Below are positions 36,216 to 45,366 of a stretch of DNA of 64,000 nt, piece by piece (positions within the stretch are counted from its first letter, which is position 1; the number at the start of each line of letters is the position of its first letter). Both the position numbers and the translations under genes were made by a program. The stretch lies in the NCBI GenBank assembly GCA_041752395.1, contig JBGSWN010000063.1:1-64000 (forward strand), written 5' to 3'. Under the pieces are notes generated by a model. The model did not search any database and had not been told where the DNA came from. It saw nothing but the letters and a program-made list of their open reading frames with translations. The DNA comes from UBA6168 sp041752395. GTDB lineage: Bacteria > Bacteroidota > Bacteroidia > Chitinophagales > Saprospiraceae.

Positions 36216-38117
36216 ATGACCGACGCCATTGCAGCCGAACTTCAACAGATTTCCGATTTGTTGAAAATCGAAAAACAAAAGGATTTTGAGCAATTTCAGG
36301 CATTTGTTCAAAGCCTTCCACTACATGAGCGGGTGGCAGAGGGCTATTCGTGGCATCCAGTCGAGGTTGAAAAATCTGGCTACACTTACGGTGACCGAGC
36401 TTATCTGACGGTTTCACGTACGAAGGCCACCACAGTTCCTCATCAGTTCCGGGCGGGGCAACCCGTGCGTTTTTTTACCGCCGTTCCAAATGAGAAGCAT
36501 CCTGAAAAAACGGGCATCATCCACTCCATCTCGAAAGGTAAAATGAAAATCGTGCTCAACAGCAAAGACCTGCCGGAATGGTTGAATCTTGGGTCATTGG
36601 GCGTTGATTTGGAGTTTGATGAACGCACTTATCTCGAAATGGAAAAGGCGCTCAAAAAGGTGAAGGAAGCAAAAGGCGACCGTTTAGCGGAGCTGAGGAA
36701 CATTATTTATGGTAAACAACCCGCCTCGTTTTCGCGGCTGCCAAGCATCCATTTGCCCCAACTCAACCAGGCACAAAACGACGCTGTCAACGAAATTCTT
36801 GCTGCGCAAGATGTGGCGATGGTACATGGGCCGCCGGGCACGGGCAAAACCACAACACTGGTGCAGGCCATTCGGCTGCTTTGCAAAACCGAAAACACGG
36901 TGCTGGTCTGCGCACCGAGCAATTCTGCCGCCGATTTATTGACGGAACGCCTGTCTGATGAGGGTTTGCAAGTGCTTCGCATCGGCAATATTTCGAGGGT
37001 GGAGGAAAAAATTGTGCAGCATACGCTGGAAGCGCAAATTGCAGCACATCCTGAAAGTAAGCACATAAAAAAGGTGCGGCAGGAAGCTGCTGAGACCCGT
37101 CGGCAAGCTTTAAAATTCAAGCGCAAATTTGGGCACGAACAACGGCAGGAACGCAGCCATCTTTTCAAGCAAGCCGGGGAGCTCTCCGGCTGGGCGAATC
37201 ACCTTGAAGACCAATTGGTGGAAAATATTTTGGACAGCGCCCAAGTCATCACCTGCACACTGGTCGGCTCCGTGCACAAAGCGCTTGGGAACCGTAAATT
37301 TAAAACGGTGGTGATAGATGAGGCTGCACAGGCGCTGGAGCCTGCAACTTGGATTCCCATTACCCGAGCGAGCAAGGTGGTGTTGGCTGGTGACCCATTC
37401 CAATTACCTCCAACGGTAAAATCAGAACAGGCTCGGCGTGGCGGTTTTTCAATCACGATGATTGAAAAATGCTTGCAAAGAAACCACCGAACCAGCCTCT
37501 TGACGGTGCAATACCGCATGAACCAACGCATCATGGAGTTTTCCAACCAGTGGTTTTACAATGGAAAACTGACTGCTGCCGAATCTGTGGCTGACCACCA
37601 TTTGGAGATGGAATATCCTTCTCCCGTTGTTTTCATTGATACGGCTGGCACGGGTTTCGATGAACAATTCAATCAAAAGTCGCAGAGCCGCTATAACCCT
37701 GATGAGTTTCAGCTGCTTTGCGAGCATTTATACCAGCTGGTTGGTGGGCATGAAAGCTTTGAACTGCCTTCCATTGCATTGATTTCACCGTATAAAGAAC
37801 AGGTGATACACATGCAGGACGCCGTGTCAGATGACGCTAAATTACGTGACCTATCAATTGATATTAACACAATAGATGGATTCCAGGGACAAGAACGGGA
37901 TGTGGTTTACATATCTTTGGTTAGAAGCAATTCTAAATCTGAAATCGGATTTCTGAATGATTATCGTCGTATGAACGTGGCCATGACCCGAGCAAGAAAA
38001 CTATTAGTCATAGTAGGTGATAGTGCCACGATTGGTAATGATAAATTTTATAAGGCGCTGTTGGATTATTGCGAATCGCATCAAGGGTATGAGACAGCTT
38101 GGGCGTATATGTTATGA
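36216..38117 (+). CDS. Superfamily 1 DNA/RNA helicase, IGHMBP2/UPF1-like
   Basis: 633 aa from the ATG at 36216 (MTDAIAAELQQISDLL). It has an N-terminal OB/1B-type region (VRFFTAVPNEKHPEKTGIIHS), then Walker A MVHGPPGTGKTTTLVQAI, motif Ia VLVCAPSNSAADLLTERL, DEAA-type Walker B VVIDEAAQALEP, VVLAGDPFQLPPTV (motif III), LLTVQYRMNQRIMEF (motif IV) and DGFQGQERDVVYISLVRSN with RRMNVAMTRARKLLVIVGD (motifs V and VI). It belongs to the UPF1-like SF1B helicases (5'-3' translocation). The bacterial role is unclear: DNA repair or RNA metabolism. Confidence 0.92.
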   Translation: MTDAIAAELQQISDLLKIEKQKDFEQFQAFVQSLPLHERVAEGYSWHPVEVEKSGYTYGDRAYLTVSRTKATTVPHQFRAGQPVRFFTAVPNEKHPEKTGIIHSISKGKMKIVLNSKDLPEWLNLGSLGVDLEFDERTYLEMEKALKKVKEAKGDRLAELRNIIYGKQPASFSRLPSIHLPQLNQAQNDAVNEILAAQDVAMVHGPPGTGKTTTLVQAIRLLCKTENTVLVCAPSNSAADLLTERLSDEGLQVLRIGNISRVEEKIVQHTLEAQIAAHPESKHIKKVRQEAAETRRQALKFKRKFGHEQRQERSHLFKQAGELSGWANHLEDQLVENILDSAQVITCTLVGSVHKALGNRKFKTVVIDEAAQALEPATWIPITRASKVVLAGDPFQLPPTVKSEQARRGGFSITMIEKCLQRNHRTSLLTVQYRMNQRIMEFSNQWFYNGKLTAAESVADHHLEMEYPSPVVFIDTAGTGFDEQFNQKSQSRYNPDEFQLLCEHLYQLVGGHESFELPSIALISPYKEQVIHMQDAVSDDAKLRDLSIDINTIDGFQGQERDVVYISLVRSNSKSEIGFLNDYRRMNVAMTRARKLLVIVGDSATIGNDKFYKALLDYCESHQGYETAWAYML

Positions 38118-38207
38118 GTAAACCCTTATTTTCTTCATCCACATTCGATTTAAACTTGACAACAATTTAAACAACCTCCAAAAGCCTATAAGTTGCCCAG
38201 GTACTTA

Positions 38208-39698
38208 TTATTTATGTTCAATCACCATTAATTGCACTGCATTTTTTCCTTTTAAAGGCAAGGCTGAACCAAGTATTATTTCTTCTTTTCCATTTTTATC
38301 TAAATCCGCTGTCGTCATCACCATCCATCTGCCTTTCGTTGAATTCTTATCTGCACGTGCTAAAAAATTTAATCCCCCCATATTTTCCAAATAAACAAAC
38401 GCTTCTTCTGGCCGCTTTTCATTATCCGGAAAAAAAGAAATTGCCGCTATGTCCAAATCTCCATCTCCATCAAAATCCCGGATCGCAGTTTTAGCACCGC
38501 CATTCATTTGAAAAAACCATTTTTCAGTAAAATTCCATTGGCCATCATTTAAAAAAACTCGGATACCGTGGTAGGGTTTTAATACTTTGGAATAATCAGC
38601 ATTATCACCATTTGCATAAATTATGTCAGGCAAATTGTCGTTGTTCATATCGGCAATTTCAATAAAACTGCTGCCAAATACTGGCGGAAAACGCAATAGA
38701 TATTGTTCCTCAAATTCTCCGTTACCAATGTTTTTGTATAAAATGATGGATTCATTTCCTTGGGCAAATAAAGCAATCAAATCCATTTTTCCGTCTTTGT
38801 TATAATCAAATGGAATGACCGTTCGAGCACCTGGTGTATTTCTAATTTCATGAAATTTACCAGCACCTCCTCCTCCTTTTTTCCCCTCCCACCAAACCAA
38901 ATTGCCGATATAATGGCCGTAATTACAAACAATATAATCTTGAACCCCATCATTGTTCAAATCGGACAATTGAAGTTGAACTGGCCGATTTAAACTATCC
39001 AAAACATAGCCTGTCTGTTGGAATTGGTTTAATGATAGTTGACTTATTCTGCCAGTAAAAACATCCCCAGGGTTCATTTTTCCTATTTCTACCGCCAACA
39101 TCTCATTGCCTAGAAATGACAAATCAACGACAGGACTACTAAATCCGAAGACTTTATTTAATTGAAATCCGCTATCCAATTTGCCGACCATTCCATTCGT
39201 TAGGCCGCACCATAATGCATTGTTTTTAGCGTCATATTTTAACATACAGACATCAGGAGAGGCAGAAATGCTAACTGACTGCATTTTATATGTTTCTGAT
39301 AAATTCATTTTTATTGGAGTTTGCGTTGAATTTACCAAGGTATCAGGGGCATTTTGAGAATAATATTGACAGATTAGCTCCCAATCAGCGGTTGTAATTA
39401 CTGGTGTTTCTGGAAAGACTCTTGCTTTTGCTACTCGAATATATTCTTCGGCGCTTAATCCAAATGTTAATTTATCTCGCCCTTGAGTATCACCTAAATA
39501 ACCAGACATTACAGGCAAAACACCTTTCGCCCATACATCTTTTGGCAACAAATCAGGTGAAGGAAACTGGTGGCAACGACTGCAATTTATTTTTGCAAGT
39601 TCTTCGCCGGATAGCTGTTGTTCATTACAATTTTGAAATATTAACAAGGTTGTCAATACCCAAGCAATTGCCCATATCTTAAAAGAATTGATTTTCAT
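38208..39698 (-). CDS. Cytochrome-c-like / FG-GAP repeat lipoprotein
   Basis: 496 aa. A lipoprotein-like signal (AWVLTTLLIFQNC) is followed by a single heme-c motif CSRCH in LAKINCSRCHQFPSPDLLPKDVW, with a possible distal Met in LPVMSGYLG. From about residue 140 on, FG-GAP repeats with calcium loops (DLNNDGVQDY, DYNKDGKMD, DMNNDNLPD, DFDGDGDLD, DLDKNGKEE) form a beta-propeller. The combination suggests a surface or periplasmic electron-transfer or binding protein. The N-terminal module resembles the PSD1/CxxCH domains of Planctomycetes and Bacteroidota secreted proteins. It is a single gene. Confidence 0.82.
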   Translation of the reverse strand: MKINSFKIWAIAWVLTTLLIFQNCNEQQLSGEELAKINCSRCHQFPSPDLLPKDVWAKGVLPVMSGYLGDTQGRDKLTFGLSAEEYIRVAKARVFPETPVITTADWELICQYYSQNAPDTLVNSTQTPIKMNLSETYKMQSVSISASPDVCMLKYDAKNNALWCGLTNGMVGKLDSGFQLNKVFGFSSPVVDLSFLGNEMLAVEIGKMNPGDVFTGRISQLSLNQFQQTGYVLDSLNRPVQLQLSDLNNDGVQDYIVCNYGHYIGNLVWWEGKKGGGGAGKFHEIRNTPGARTVIPFDYNKDGKMDLIALFAQGNESIILYKNIGNGEFEEQYLLRFPPVFGSSFIEIADMNNDNLPDIIYANGDNADYSKVLKPYHGIRVFLNDGQWNFTEKWFFQMNGGAKTAIRDFDGDGDLDIAAISFFPDNEKRPEEAFVYLENMGGLNFLARADKNSTKGRWMVMTTADLDKNGKEEIILGSALPLKGKNAVQLMVIEHK

Positions 39699-39766
39699 AC
39701 TTCAACGACTTATGATTCTAGGACATAGTTAGTCTAAAAAATGGGCTGAAATGATTTTTACAAAAA

Positions 39767-39800
39767 AAAGCCCTTCCAAGTCCAAACTTGGAAGGGCTTT
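39767..39800 (-). terminator. Rho-independent terminator after lepA
   Basis: Stem AAAGCCCTTCCAAGT / ACTTGGAAGGGCTTT with a 4-base loop, followed on the minus strand by a T-tract. It lies 64 bases past the lepA stop. Confidence 0.85.
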
Positions 39801-39863
39801 ACCGTGGCTCAATTGTACACTGCCCTCCCGAGCAATCGGGACAAGACCTGTCAAAATGCCACC

Positions 39864-41654
39864 TCAATCCAGTTTCAGCACCTCAATAAACGCTTTCTGC
39901 GGCACTTCCACATTGCCAATCTGGCGCATCTTCTTCTTGCCCTTTTTCTGCTTTTCGAGCAGTTTCCGCTTACGGCTTATATCTCCACCGTAGCATTTGG
40001 CGGTTACGTCCTTGCGCATGGCAGAAATGGTCTCACGGGCAATTATTTTAGCACCAATGGCAGCTTGGATGGCGATGACGAACTGTTGCTTTGGCAACAA
40101 TTCCTTGAGTTTTTCACAGATGCGGCGACCGAAGGCGTAGGCTTTATCTCGGTGTACCAATGCCGAAAGTGCATCCACTGGCTCGGCGTTCAGCTTAATA
40201 TCTACTTTCACCAAATCACCTTCCCGATAGCCGATGGGATGATAATCGAAGGAGGCGTAGCCCCGGCTGATGGATTTGAGGCGGTCGTAAAAATCGAAGA
40301 CGATTTCGGCCAACGGAAGTTCCAAGGACATCTCAACACGGGTCGGCGTCAGGTAGCTTTGGTTCAGGAAGATGCCCCGTTTGTCAAGGCAGAGCGACAT
40401 GATGGCACCGATATACTCAGGCTTGGTGATGATTTGCGCAGCAATATAAGGCTCCTCCACAAAGTCCAAGTTCGTGGGGTCTGGGAAGTCAACTGGGGTG
40501 CGCAAAAATATCTTTTCCTTTCGGGTCGTGTAAGCGTAGTAGGATACGTTCGGAATGGTCGTGATGACCTCCATGTCATACTCCCGACTGAGGCGTTCTT
40601 GGATGATTTCGAGGTGCAACATACCTAGGAAGCCGCAGCGAAAACCAAAACCCAAGGCTGCCGAGCTTTCTGGTTCGAAAGTCAACGAACTATCGTTTAA
40701 TTGCAGCTTTTCTAAGCTTTCCCGAAGGTCTTCAAAGTCCTCGTTTTCAATAGGATAAACGCCTGCAAACACCATCGGCTTCACTTCCTCAAAGCCGTGG
40801 ATGGCCTCTTCGCAAGGGTTGGCGTGATGTGTGATGGTATCTCCCACCTTGATTTCCTTGGATTGCTTGATGCCCGTAATGACATAGCCCACGTCTCCGG
40901 CCCTCATTTCGGGCTTTGGAATCAAGTTCATTTGCAGGATGCCCACCTCGTCGGCGTTGTATTCGTTGGCCGTGTGAAAAAAGCGGATTTTATCGCCCTT
41001 TTTCATTGTGCCGTTCACGATTTTATAGTAAGCAATGACACCCCGGAACGAGTTGAAAACGGAGTCGAAAATGAGTGCTTGTAACGGTGCTTCGGGGTCG
41101 CCTTTTGGGGCAGGAACCCTTTCAACGATGGCGGTCAGCAAACTTTCGATACCCTCACCCGTCTTGCCGCTGGCCAATACAATGTCCTCTTTTTTTACCC
41201 CGACCAATTCGATGATTTGGTCCATCACCTCATCAATCATGGCATTCGGCATGTCAATCTTATTGATGACGGGAATGATGGTCAAGTCGTGGTCAATGGC
41301 GAGGTATAGGTTCGAGATGGTCTGCGCCTGGATTCCCTGCGTCGCATCCACCAGGAGCAAAGCGCCTTCACAGGCAGCGATGGAGCGGCTCACTTCGTAA
41401 GAAAAGTCAACGTGGCCGGGCGTGTCAATCAGGTTGAGGGTGTAAACCTCTCCGTCTTTGTGATGGTGGTACAACTGAATGGCGTGGCTCTTGATGGTGA
41501 TGCCACGTTCCCTTTCTAGGTCCATGCTATCAAGCGCCTGGGCCTTCATATCACGGGAAGAGATGGTCTTTGTTGTTTCCAACAAACGGTCGGAAAGGGT
41601 GCTTTTGCCGTGGTCAATATGTGCGATAACGCAGAAATTGCGGATATTCTTCAT
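39864..41654 (-). CDS. lepA: Elongation factor 4 (LepA)
   Basis: 596 aa from the ATG at 41654 (MKNIRNFCVIAHIDHGKSTL), the canonical start. It has the GTPase domain with P-loop AHIDHGKST, switch II DTPGHVDF and NKID, and LepA-specific features: FRCGFLGMLHLEIIQERLSREY (domain III) and the C-terminal CTD with DISRKRKLLEKQKKGKKKMR, the basic motif that identifies LepA. It is a translational GTPase that back-translocates or remodels ribosomes under stress. A -7 box TACATTTG lies at 41752-41745 on the minus strand. Confidence 0.96.
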   Translation of the reverse strand: MKNIRNFCVIAHIDHGKSTLSDRLLETTKTISSRDMKAQALDSMDLERERGITIKSHAIQLYHHHKDGEVYTLNLIDTPGHVDFSYEVSRSIAACEGALLLVDATQGIQAQTISNLYLAIDHDLTIIPVINKIDMPNAMIDEVMDQIIELVGVKKEDIVLASGKTGEGIESLLTAIVERVPAPKGDPEAPLQALIFDSVFNSFRGVIAYYKIVNGTMKKGDKIRFFHTANEYNADEVGILQMNLIPKPEMRAGDVGYVITGIKQSKEIKVGDTITHHANPCEEAIHGFEEVKPMVFAGVYPIENEDFEDLRESLEKLQLNDSSLTFEPESSAALGFGFRCGFLGMLHLEIIQERLSREYDMEVITTIPNVSYYAYTTRKEKIFLRTPVDFPDPTNLDFVEEPYIAAQIITKPEYIGAIMSLCLDKRGIFLNQSYLTPTRVEMSLELPLAEIVFDFYDRLKSISRGYASFDYHPIGYREGDLVKVDIKLNAEPVDALSALVHRDKAYAFGRRICEKLKELLPKQQFVIAIQAAIGAKIIARETISAMRKDVTAKCYGGDISRKRKLLEKQKKGKKKMRQIGNVEVPQKAFIEVLKLD

Positions 41655-41666
41655 AAATAAATTGAA

Positions 41667-41728
41667 AATGGATAATTGATAATTGAAAATTAACACTGGT
41701 CATTTCCCCAATATCAATCATCAATCCC
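41667..41728. repeat. Short-period AT-rich repeat with inverted copies before lepA
   Basis: The left side (GGATAATTGATAATTG near 41672) and the right side (CAATATCAATCATCAATCC, near 41710-41728) are imperfect reverse complements. They sit in the leader between the lepA -7 box and the ATG. It is the same architecture as the other spacer repeats but with a different unit. Confidence 0.5.
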
Positions 41729-41883
41729 TCCTCGTTTTGGGGCGCAAATGTACGCAAATTTCACGTGGTTAGTTGCCTAAATTTGGCAAACAAGTTAGAC
41801 AAGGTCGCCCTGCTTCACCCTTCTCAAATCCTCAAATCCTCTCACTCTCAAATCCTACCCATTACCTACCTTCGCCCCCAGAA

Positions 41884-43890
41884 ATGAACCTGATTTTCCT
41901 CAACCTATTCGACTGGTCCTTGCCGATTAGCAACCCGGTTTTCGTGATGTGCGTCCTGATGCTGTCTGTGCTTACTGTGCCTGCATTGATGCAACGGCTT
42001 AGGTTGCCCGGCATTGTAGGATTGATATTGGTTGGGGCGCTGTTGGGGCCGCATGGGTTCGGCTTGTTGAAATTAGGGGAAGGCATTCAACTTTTGTCAA
42101 AAATTGGGCTGCTTTACATCATGTTCTGGGCAGCTTTGGAGGTGGACATCGTCAGTTTTTTGAAAAACAAACACAAAAGCCTCACCTTCGGCCTGCTGAC
42201 TTTTAGCCTCCCATTATTGCTGGGTGGGTTTTGCAGCTACTATTTCTTAGGATTGAATTGGATGGGTTCCCTATTGCTGGCTGGCATGTTTTCGACGCAT
42301 ACCCTCATCTCCTACCCTATCGTCAATCGCTTGCAAGTTGCTCGTGATGAAGCAGTTTCCATTACCGTAGGCGGCACCATTATCACCGATACACTGGCGC
42401 TGTTGCTATTAGCAGTCATTTCTGGAATGGCAGAAGGCAACATGAGTGCATGGTTTTGGCTGCGCTTGATTGTTTCTTTTACGGTTTTTGGAGGTTTGGT
42501 ATTCGGCTTGCTGCCAATTGTTGCAAAATGGTTTTTCCGCAGGGTAGAAAGCGATGTGACCTACCAGTTTGTTTTTGTGCTTGCAATGGTTTTCGTGAGT
42601 GGATTACTGGCGGAACTGGCTGGCGTAGAAGCCATCATCGGGGCTTTTTTGTCGGGACTCGTGCTCAACCGGCTGATACCACACGGCTCCAGCCTCATGA
42701 ACCGAATTGAATTTATTGGCAATGCACTGTTCATTCCAGTTTTCCTTTTTAGCGTAGGAATGTTAATAAATCTCCATGTTTTCTTCGAAAACGAGAAAAC
42801 CATCCTCACGGCGCTCGGCCTTACTGTGATGGCCATCGGCACGAAATGGTTGGCCGCTTTTTTTACCCAAAAAATCTTCGGCTACAGCGCTGACCAAGGC
42901 AAGCTGATTTTTGGCCTCAGCAGTTCCCATGCAGCTGCCACCATTGCTATCGTTTTGATTGGTTTCAATCTCAAGCTCTTCGACGAGACCATCCTGAATG
43001 CCACTATCTTCCTAATTATGGTGACGTGCTTGGTCAGTTCAATCGTGACCGACCGCGCTGCCCGCAAAATAGCAGCTGCTAGCACTCGAACCCATTTACC
43101 AAACAGGTTTGCGCAACGAATCCTAGTCCCGATAGCAAATCCTGCCAGCGTGGCCAACCTCCTTGACTTCGCTTTTTTGATAAAAACGGTTGAATCAAAA
43201 GAGCCCGTCTACGCCTTGTCCATCATCTTGGATGACAAGGATGTGCGTGGAAAAATTAGGGAAAACCAAACGCTGATTGCGCCGGTGCTGCGCAATGCAG
43301 CCGAGCGGGGAATTGCACTTACACCCATCAATCGGGTGGATGTGAGTGCCGTCAGCGGTATCCTCGGTGTTGCCAATGAGCTGCTGGCGACGGAAATCGT
43401 AATTGGCTGGCACCCAAAGGCCAGCACCACCGAGCGCCTCTTCGGTACCTTGCTGGACAACCTGCTGGACGAGTCCCCTGAGATGCTTTTCGTGACCAAT
43501 ATCCTTCAGTCGCCCTATTCATTTAAGCGGTTAAAAATTGTCATGCGGGAAGCCGCCCTCCTCGAAAGGGGCATTGGCGAAATGCTGCATCGGCTTGAAA
43601 ACATTGCCCACAACCTCGACCTTCCGCTGCTGCTCTTGGCCACACCCACTACCGTAGAAGCAAGCGCCAAGTATTTTAGTGAAAACACCCTGCGGCGATT
43701 GCATAGCTATCCTTTTTCAGAAACCAATTGGTGGCAACTCCATGAAACCGAGGTTGTGGACGAATTGCTCATCATTGTCAGCGCCCGACAGGAATCGCTT
43801 TCAGCGGAGGGTTTTATGCAGAAAATCCCAGCGTACTTAGCGGAAAATTTTAAGGAGAAGAGTTTCGTGGTAGTGTATCCAGGGCTGTAA
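41884..43890 (+). CDS. CPA2-family cation:proton antiporter with USP-like cytoplasmic tail
   Basis: 668 aa from the ATG at 41884. The 37 codons upstream in frame are a low-complexity TCAAATCCT repeat and a promoter-like TACCTTCG (41867-41874), so they are not coding. Residues 1-380 hold about twelve membrane segments of the Na+/H+ exchanger fold (LRLPGIVGLILVGALLGPHGFGLL, TVGGTIITDTLALLLLAVI with a conserved TD, GVEAIIGAFLSGLVLNRL). Residues about 415-665 are soluble; NRFAQRILVPIANPASVANLLDFAFLI resembles universal-stress-protein domains, probably in tandem, as in other large CPA2 proteins. It likely regulates pH or monovalent-cation balance. Confidence 0.87.
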   Translation: MNLIFLNLFDWSLPISNPVFVMCVLMLSVLTVPALMQRLRLPGIVGLILVGALLGPHGFGLLKLGEGIQLLSKIGLLYIMFWAALEVDIVSFLKNKHKSLTFGLLTFSLPLLLGGFCSYYFLGLNWMGSLLLAGMFSTHTLISYPIVNRLQVARDEAVSITVGGTIITDTLALLLLAVISGMAEGNMSAWFWLRLIVSFTVFGGLVFGLLPIVAKWFFRRVESDVTYQFVFVLAMVFVSGLLAELAGVEAIIGAFLSGLVLNRLIPHGSSLMNRIEFIGNALFIPVFLFSVGMLINLHVFFENEKTILTALGLTVMAIGTKWLAAFFTQKIFGYSADQGKLIFGLSSSHAAATIAIVLIGFNLKLFDETILNATIFLIMVTCLVSSIVTDRAARKIAAASTRTHLPNRFAQRILVPIANPASVANLLDFAFLIKTVESKEPVYALSIILDDKDVRGKIRENQTLIAPVLRNAAERGIALTPINRVDVSAVSGILGVANELLATEIVIGWHPKASTTERLFGTLLDNLLDESPEMLFVTNILQSPYSFKRLKIVMREAALLERGIGEMLHRLENIAHNLDLPLLLLATPTTVEASAKYFSENTLRRLHSYPFSETNWWQLHETEVVDELLIIVSARQESLSAEGFMQKIPAYLAENFKEKSFVVVYPGL

Positions 43891-43977
43891 TTTTAGAAAG
43901 TCCAGACATTATTTTATCTTCAAAACAATCAATAATCGCACTTTAAAGCTTTTTCAATTTTTGATTTTTTTCAGGAT

Positions 43978-45279
43978 ATGACCTACAAGCAAACACTCGA
44001 ATACTTGTTCTCACAACTTCCGATGTTCCAGCGCATCGGCCCTGCGGCATTCAAAAAGGATTTAGGGAATACCTTGGCACTTTGCGCCCATCTTGGCCAG
44101 CCGCAGCTCCAGTTTCCTACCATCCACATCGCCGGCACCAACGGCAAGGGCTCTACGGCGCACATGTTTTCAGCCATTTTCACCGCAGCAGGTTTTAAAA
44201 CTGGCCTTTACACGTCGCCGCATTATCGGGATTTCCGGGAGCGCATAAAAATCAACGGCGAGCTGATTCCCAAGAAGGAGGTGATTTCCTTCGTAAATGC
44301 CAACCAAGCCTTTGCGGAGCAACTAAAACCTTCTTTTTTTGAATGGACGGTCGGTCTCGCTTTCGACTATTTTGCGAAGCAAAAAGTGGACATCGCCATC
44401 ATCGAAACGGGCCTCGGCGGGCGGCTGGATTCTACCAACGTCATCACTCCACTTATCAGCGTCATCACGAATATCGGCTACGACCACCAAAACATGCTAG
44501 GTGATACGCTTCCTTTGATTGCGGGCGAGAAGGCTGGAATCATTAAATCGAGGGTGCCAGTGGTGGTTGGGGAGACACATGCCGAAACGCAGCAAATTTT
44601 CATTGAGAAGGCAAAATTGGAAAACAGCCCCATTCTTTTTGCCGACCAGCACTTCCTGGCGAATCCTCTCCACACCAATCATGATTGCGTTTTTTATGAT
44701 GTTTTTAAAAACGGTAAGCCCTACCTCGAAGCACTAGAACTGAACCATTTGGGCGATTACCAACGGGTAAACCTCTGCACGGTGTTGCAAGCAATGGAAG
44801 TCGTTGCTCCGAATTTTGAAGCATTTGAGGATAGAAAGTTACTTGAAAAATCAATTCGCCAAGGCTTGGCCAATTTGAAAACTTATGCCAATTTCATTGG
44901 CAGGTGGGAGTATATCAGTCAAAACCCAAGGGTGCTTTGCGATAGTGCCCACAACGAGGATGGCATCCGACTGGTGGTGGAGGCCCTTCGGAAAATACCG
45001 CACGAGAAGCTTCATTTTGTATTTGGCACCGTCAACGACAAGCCCCCAACCAAAATACTTTCGATGCTGCCAAAAGACGCACGCTACTATTTTGCAAAGG
45101 CAGATATTCCCCGTGGGCTGGATGCTGATTTGCTTGCGCAACAGGCAAAAAGCATTGGTCTGAATGGCAAATCCTACCAATCCGTGAAGCGGGCTCTGGC
45201 CGCTGCCAAGCGTTCGGCTGCTCCGAATGACCTAGTTTTTGTCGGTGGAAGCATCTTCGTGGTGGCCGAGGTAATTTGA
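43978..45279 (+). CDS. folC: Bifunctional folylpolyglutamate/dihydrofolate synthase FolC
   Basis: 433 aa. Mur-ligase-like ATP-grasping protein: FPTIHIAGTNGKGSTAHMFSAI (P-loop), YTSPHYRDFRERIKING, IIETGLGGRLDSTNVI and ITNIGYDHQNMLGDTL are the standard folate-branch motifs. The C-terminal domain contains RVLCDSAHNEDGI and the substrate loop. It adds L-glutamate to folates and, in bacteria of this type, also makes dihydrofolate from dihydropteroate. It lies between the antiporter and a T9SS protein with no obvious functional link. Confidence 0.94.
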   Translation: MTYKQTLEYLFSQLPMFQRIGPAAFKKDLGNTLALCAHLGQPQLQFPTIHIAGTNGKGSTAHMFSAIFTAAGFKTGLYTSPHYRDFRERIKINGELIPKKEVISFVNANQAFAEQLKPSFFEWTVGLAFDYFAKQKVDIAIIETGLGGRLDSTNVITPLISVITNIGYDHQNMLGDTLPLIAGEKAGIIKSRVPVVVGETHAETQQIFIEKAKLENSPILFADQHFLANPLHTNHDCVFYDVFKNGKPYLEALELNHLGDYQRVNLCTVLQAMEVVAPNFEAFEDRKLLEKSIRQGLANLKTYANFIGRWEYISQNPRVLCDSAHNEDGIRLVVEALRKIPHEKLHFVFGTVNDKPPTKILSMLPKDARYYFAKADIPRGLDADLLAQQAKSIGLNGKSYQSVKRALAAAKRSAAPNDLVFVGGSIFVVAEVI

Positions 45280-45366
45280 TTGGGCTACGACCAATCTGAA
45301 TTCCTCATCTCTCATGCGGCCTTTTTCGGCTATTTTTGCTTCAAATTTTTCACAAAACAATCAAGA

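Noticed and set aside
39804..40628. 274-aa ORF antisense to lepA
   Set aside because: It lies entirely inside lepA and the terminator region.
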